A stretch of DNA of 64,000 nt from Sphingomonas sp. Leaf22. Lineage in GTDB: Bacteria; Pseudomonadota; Alphaproteobacteria; Sphingomonadales; Sphingomonadaceae. The notes under the pieces are model-generated. The model worked only from the letters and a program-made list of their open reading frames with translations, was not told where the DNA came from and did no database searches. This document shows, one piece after another, positions 60,658-64,000 of this stretch. Location: NCBI RefSeq assembly GCF_001421715.1, contig NZ_LMKP01000045.1, positions 62,001 through 126,000 of the forward strand, in the 5' to 3' direction. The first letter of the stretch is position 1. The number at the start of each line of letters is the position of its first letter. A program made the position numbers and the translations under genes.

Positions 60658-60995
60658 CCGCGACGCTGTCGACCCATATCCTCGATACCGCGCATGGCAG
60701 ACCGGCGGCCGGGGTCGCCGTCACGCTGCTCGACGGGCGCGGCACGGCGTTGTTCGACGGCGTGACCAACGCCGATGGTCGCTGTCCCGACCTCGCCGCG
60801 CTGCGGCTGTCGGCGGGTCGCCATGCGCTGTGCTTCGCGGTGGCCGAGTATTTTCGTGCCGCCGGGGTGGTGCTGGCCGATCCGCCGTTCATCGACCGGG
60901 TGACGATCGATTTCGGCATTGCGCAGGACGGCGGCCATTATCATGTGCCGTTGCTCGTTTCCCCGTACAGCTATTCCACCTACCGGGGCAGTTGA
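60654..60995 (+). CDS. uraH: 5-hydroxyisourate hydrolase
   Basis: A 113-residue transthyretin-like protein. STHILDTAHGRPAAGVAVTL near residues 6-25 contains the N-terminal catalytic His. The middle TNADGRCPDL gives the conserved DGR. The C-terminus HYHVPLLVSPYSYSTYRGS contains the HYHVPLL strand and ends in the signature YRGS. It opens the ring of 5-hydroxyisourate to OHCU, the substrate of UraD. No signal peptide is present. The ATG overlaps the flavoprotein stop by 4 bases, so the two consecutive steps are coupled. It is the last of the overlapping genes; a transporter gene follows after 27 bases. Confidence 0.94.
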   Translation: MTATLSTHILDTAHGRPAAGVAVTLLDGRGTALFDGVTNADGRCPDLAALRLSAGRHALCFAVAEYFRAAGVVLADPPFIDRVTIDFGIAQDGGHYHVPLLVSPYSYSTYRGS

Positions 60996-61022
60996 TCCCG
61001 TATTGCGTACCGGAGTGCCCCG

Positions 61023-62039
61023 ATGATCCGCCGATTGTTCGCCACCATCGAACCCTATGTGCTGATGCTGCTCGCGACCGTCGTGATCGCGACGCTGTTG
61101 CCGCCGCGCGGGATGGGCGTGCCGATTTTCGACATCGCCGCCGATACCGCGATCGTCGCGCTGTTCTTCGTCCATGGCGCGAAACTTTCGCGCAGCGCGC
61201 TGCTGGCCGGGGCGCGGCACTGGCGATTGCATGCCGCGATCCTCGCGACCAGCTTCGTCGTGTTTCCGCTGCTCGGCCTTGCGATTACCGGCAGCGGGTT
61301 GCCGGCACCGGACCTGGCCACCGGATTGCTGTTTCTGACGCTGCTGCCCTCGACGGTGCAATCGTCGATCGCCTTTACCGCGATTGCGCGTGGCAACGTG
61401 GCGGCTGCGGTATGCAGCGCGTCGCTGTCTAATCTGCTCGGTATCGCGGTCACGCCCGCGCTGGCCGCGTTGCTGTTGCCGGGTACGGGAGGCGTCAACC
61501 TGTCGTTCGGCAGCGTGCAGGCGATCGTGTTGCAGTTGCTGGTGCCCTTCGCGGCCGGGCATTTGCTGCGCCCGTGGATCGGCGACTGGATCGCCGCGCG
61601 CAAACGGTTGGTGACCACGCTCGATCGCGGGTCGATCCTGCTGGTCGTTTATACCGCGTTCGGCGCGGCGGTGACCGAAGGGCTGTGGTCGCAGGTCGGG
61701 GCGGTGGAGCTGGCCGAACTGGTCGGATGGTGCGCGGCGCTGCTGGCGGTGGTGCTGGTGCTGACCGGGCTGATTGCGCGGGCGATGAAGCTGGACCCCG
61801 CCGACGCGGCGGTGATGCGCTTTTGCGGTTCGAAGAAGAGCCTCGCGACCGGGGTGCCGATGGCGGGGGTGCTGTTTCCGCCGGCGCAGGTCGGCGTCGT
61901 GCTGCTGCCGGTGATGGTGTTCCACCAGTTGCAGCTGATCGCCTGTGCGTTTCTGGCGCGGCGACTGGCTGACGCGGCCGATGCCGCCGATGCGGTCAGG
62001 CCGGTGCCGGTGTCGCCAGCAGCGCGAACTCTTCCTTGA
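61023..62039 (+). CDS. Bile acid:sodium symporter-family transporter (PanS/YfeH type)
   Basis: A 338-residue inner-membrane protein with about nine or ten helices, of the SBF-like (YfeH) branch of the bile acid:sodium symporter family. HGAKLSRSALLAGARHWRLH, then FLTLLPSTVQSSIAFTAIARGNVAAA near residues 100-125, and FCGSKKSLATGVPMAGVLFP near residues 268-287 are typical. The substrate of this branch is mostly unknown. The gene follows uraH after 27 bases with GGAG upstream, so it probably belongs to the operon and may move a purine-pathway intermediate or waste product such as oxalate or an ureido acid (inference). Its 3' end overlaps that of the converging LysR gene by 44 bases. Confidence 0.83.
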   Translation: MIRRLFATIEPYVLMLLATVVIATLLPPRGMGVPIFDIAADTAIVALFFVHGAKLSRSALLAGARHWRLHAAILATSFVVFPLLGLAITGSGLPAPDLATGLLFLTLLPSTVQSSIAFTAIARGNVAAAVCSASLSNLLGIAVTPALAALLLPGTGGVNLSFGSVQAIVLQLLVPFAAGHLLRPWIGDWIAARKRLVTTLDRGSILLVVYTAFGAAVTEGLWSQVGAVELAELVGWCAALLAVVLVLTGLIARAMKLDPADAAVMRFCGSKKSLATGVPMAGVLFPPAQVGVVLLPVMVFHQLQLIACAFLARRLADAADAADAVRPVPVSPAARTLP

Positions 62040-63081
62040 GCAGGTCGACGAAGCTGCTGAGATAGATCGGCATCACCCGCCCGCGTTGCAGTAGGATCGA
62101 CATGCTGGCCGGGCGGACCACGCCCTCCGCCAGCGGCACCCAGCAAAGCTCGCCCGCCGCCAGCTCGCGCTCCAGCCCGATCCGCGACAGGAACGCGATG
62201 CCGATCCCCGCGCGGACGAGGTTCTTGAGCGTGTCGATCCGTTCGACCGTCGCGACCCGTTTCAGCGGCATGTCGCCCGCGTCGAACAGGTCGTGCAGCA
62301 CGCTCTGCTTCAGCCAGTCGTCGTTCGGCGCCACGATCGCATGGGGGATACAGTCGGGCAGGGTGATCCGCTCGAGCGCGGCCAGCGGGTGGCCGGGCGG
62401 CACGATGACGCCGATCGGCGTCTGGACATGCGCGACGGTCGCGGTGCGCGACGTTCCCGTCAGATCGAACGCGCAGATCACGTCGGCGTCCTTCGACAGC
62501 AATTCGGCCTTTACCCGGTGATTATCGCCGGCCAGCAGCGAAAATTCGATCAGCGGAAAGCGCGACTGATACCGGGCGATGGTCCGCGGCACGAGGTCGT
62601 CGGCCAGGCTTTCGGCGGCGGCGATGCGGATCAGCCCGCGCTCCCCGCCGCGCAGCCGCAGCATCTCGTGGCGCAGCGCGACGCTCTCGCGCTTCCACCG
62701 CCGGATATAGCCGAGCAATGCCTCGCCCGCGGCGGTCGGGCGGATCCCGCGCGGCATCCGGACGAACAGCTGCACGTCGAGCTCTTCCTCCAGCTGCAAC
62801 AGCTGGCGATTGACCGCCGACGACGCGATGTTCAGCGTTTCCGCCGCCTTGCGGATCGAACCGTGGCGGATCGCCTGATCGAAATAGAGTAACCCGGTCT
62901 TGATCAGGATCGCCACCTCCGCACCGAACCGGCCGGTTCGCCCGTCATCGACCGGATGCCGGTGCCGGTCGCTGGTCTGCGCCAAATCGGAGCCGCCGTC
63001 GAGCTTGCGCAAGAACTCCCTGTCAAGGTTACGAAGTTGGCACGTTGAAGGGGGTACGTTGGTCCTCGATACCGGAAACAC
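61996..63081 (-). CDS. LysR-family regulator of the urate-pathway region
   Basis: A LysR-type regulator. The helix-turn-helix begins in LLYFDQAIRHGSIRKAAETL, then NIASSAVNRQLLQLEEELDV and LFVRMPRGIRPTAAGEALL. The co-inducer domain includes GLIRIAAAESLADDLVP and FDLTGTSRTATVAHV. With ATG 63081 the protein has 361 residues and a 58-residue N-terminal extension unusual for LysR proteins. A GTG at 62916 would remove it but has its GGAG touching the start codon. The true start is therefore uncertain. It converges with, and overlaps, the symporter gene and faces the TIM-barrel gene across a 134-base promoter region. It is a candidate controller of the urate operon. Confidence 0.83.
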   Translation of the reverse strand: MFPVSRTNVPPSTCQLRNLDREFLRKLDGGSDLAQTSDRHRHPVDDGRTGRFGAEVAILIKTGLLYFDQAIRHGSIRKAAETLNIASSAVNRQLLQLEEELDVQLFVRMPRGIRPTAAGEALLGYIRRWKRESVALRHEMLRLRGGERGLIRIAAAESLADDLVPRTIARYQSRFPLIEFSLLAGDNHRVKAELLSKDADVICAFDLTGTSRTATVAHVQTPIGVIVPPGHPLAALERITLPDCIPHAIVAPNDDWLKQSVLHDLFDAGDMPLKRVATVERIDTLKNLVRAGIGIAFLSRIGLERELAAGELCWVPLAEGVVRPASMSILLQRGRVMPIYLSSFVDLLKEEFALLATPAPA

Positions 63082-63094
63082 CGCCTGATTTTAC

Positions 63095-63108
63095 ATAATA
63101 AGCATTAT
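63095..63108. promoter_or_regulatory. AT-rich palindrome between LysR and TIM-barrel genes
   Basis: ATAAT (63095-63099) and ATTAT (63104-63108) flank AAGC, a perfect 14-base palindrome in an AT-rich stretch that stands out in this GC-rich DNA. It is a candidate LysR binding site or promoter core for the divergent genes. Confidence 0.4.
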
Positions 63109-63215
63109 CGAATTTGGCTCCAGCCGCGGTCGGCGGTTCAACGGACCGAATTGCGAGGCGGCGCATCTGCCGCTTTGTTCTTTGCCGCCTGCGGATTTTG
63201 TCATAGCATTCGCGG

Positions 63216-64000
63216 ATGATTGATCGGCGCACCGTCCTCGGCTCTTCCCTCGCGCTCGGCGCTACCGCGGCCATGCCCGCGCCGTCGGCCAATGCCGGCC
63301 GGCTCAAACAGTCGGTAAGCCGCTGGTGTTACCAGGATATTCCGCTCGACCGGCTGTGCGCGGCGGCGGCGGGCATGGGCTTGCAGGGCATCGACCTATT
63401 GCAGCCCGCCGAATATGACGTGCCGCGCCGCTACGGGCTGCGCTGCACGATGGGTTATGCCGCCGACGTGATGACGATCGCGAACGGCCTCAACCGCCGC
63501 GAGAACCATGCGGCGATCGAGCAGGCGTTCCGCGTCGGCATCCCGCAGGCGGCGAAGGCGGGCGTGCCCAACGTCATCGCCTTTTCGGGCAATCGTCGTG
63601 GCCTGTCGGACGAGGAAGGTGCGGCGAACGCCGTCATCGGCCTGAACCGCGTCAAGCGGATCGCCGAGGATCACGGCGTGACGATCTGCATCGAACTGCT
63701 CAACAGCAAGGTCGACCATGCCGACTATATGGCCGATCACACCGCATGGGGGGTGCGCGTCGCCAGCGAGGTCAATTCGCCGCGCGTAAAGCTGCTCTAC
63801 GACATCTATCATATGCAGATCATGGAAGGCGACCTGATCCGTACCATCCGCGACAACATCCGCTGGCTGGGCCATTTCCATACCGGCGGCGTGCCGGGGC
63901 GTCACAATCTGGACGCGACGCAGGAAGTGAACTGGCAGGCGGTCGCCCGCAGCATCGCCGATCTGCAATTCGACGGTTATTTCGCGCATGAATTCGTGCC
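63216..64000 (+). CDS. TIM-barrel hydroxypyruvate isomerase-like protein with Tat-type signal, 3' end missing
   Basis: The first 261 residues of a sugar isomerase/epimerase-type TIM barrel, running off the window. The N-terminus MIDRRTVLGSSLALGATAAM has the twin-Arg pattern followed by a hydrophobic stretch, so export by the Tat pathway is likely. The barrel resembles hydroxypyruvate isomerase (Hyi): LKQSVSRWCYQDIPLDRLC, ICIELLNSKVDHADYMADHT near residues 156-175 with a metal-ligand Glu, and LLYDIYHMQIMEGDL near residues 193-207. Many exported relatives have no known substrate. Cytoplasmic Hyi works in glyoxylate metabolism, which would suit a purine region, but the signal peptide argues for a different role. 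Confidence 0.8.
   Translation, partial: MIDRRTVLGSSLALGATAAMPAPSANAGRLKQSVSRWCYQDIPLDRLCAAAAGMGLQGIDLLQPAEYDVPRRYGLRCTMGYAADVMTIANGLNRRENHAAIEQAFRVGIPQAAKAGVPNVIAFSGNRRGLSDEEGAANAVIGLNRVKRIAEDHGVTICIELLNSKVDHADYMADHTAWGVRVASEVNSPRVKLLYDIYHMQIMEGDLIRTIRDNIRWLGHFHTGGVPGRHNLDATQEVNWQAVARSIADLQFDGYFAHEFV

Noticed and set aside
1..64000. CRISPR arrays, tRNA or rRNA genes, insertion sequences, phage genes
   Set aside because: No regularly spaced direct repeats, no tRNA-like cloverleaf segments and no transposase, integrase or phage structural genes were seen.

Overview
The window is very GC-rich and fully gene-dense. TonB-dependent receptors, a MucR-type regulator, TerC, DmeRF and a CCCCCGC-rich dispersed palindrome together suggest a Sphingomonas-like alphaproteobacterium. 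This assignment is an inference from gene content; no rRNA or tRNA gene is visible to confirm it.

Bases 1-31.8 kb are mixed chromosomal content. In order: the 5' end of a NodT-type efflux lipoprotein; a degenerate GGDEF protein; a large signal-peptide-less protein with a cadherin-like domain and RTX-like repeats; a serine hydrolase; DUF1080 and DUF3616 proteins; a TerC membrane protein; a tightly overlapping glycosyltransferase / acyl-CoA dehydrogenase-like / PIG-L deacetylase / methyltransferase operon; a CAP-domain lipoprotein; an AlkC/AlkD-like protein; fructose-1,6-bisphosphatase; a carboxylesterase; an MHYT hybrid histidine kinase facing a lone receiver protein; a TonB receptor coupled to a phospholipase C-like enzyme; the dmeRF metal-efflux pair with its operator; a MucR homologue; and an overlapping GH5/GH39 glycosidase pair.

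Bases 31.8-64 kb form one large purine-scavenging and purine-catabolism region. Envelope functions are a TonB receptor carrying an EF-hand loop, an exported NUP-family protein, an exported nucleoside hydrolase-like protein and an exported ADGF-type adenosine deaminase. Two nucleobase permeases of different families move bases inward. Base interconversion uses a phosphoribosyltransferase, an adenine deaminase, an 8-oxoguanine deaminase-like enzyme, guanine deaminase and XdhABC. A chain of ten genes whose coding regions all overlap (51.9-61.0 kb) then takes urate onward. It encodes a flavoprotein resembling the urate hydroxylase HpyO, UraH, UraD, PuuE, an allantoate amidohydrolase, a ureidoglycine-glyoxylate aminotransferase and the HpxW/X/Y/Z set implicated in oxalurate/oxamate breakdown. 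No classical uricase (UOX/PucL), HpxO or PuuD is seen, so the flavoprotein is the likely urate-oxidising step.

Two LysR genes lie in the region. The divergent promoters hold palindromic sites. The most striking is a composite motif (CAATGAT, 11 bases, then GTTGCAAAAATKAGCGCA) found with identical spacing in two promoters 9.5 kb apart, which suggests one regulon. Two copies of a double-hairpin repeat lie at 8.0-8.2 kb and 32.5-32.6 kb.
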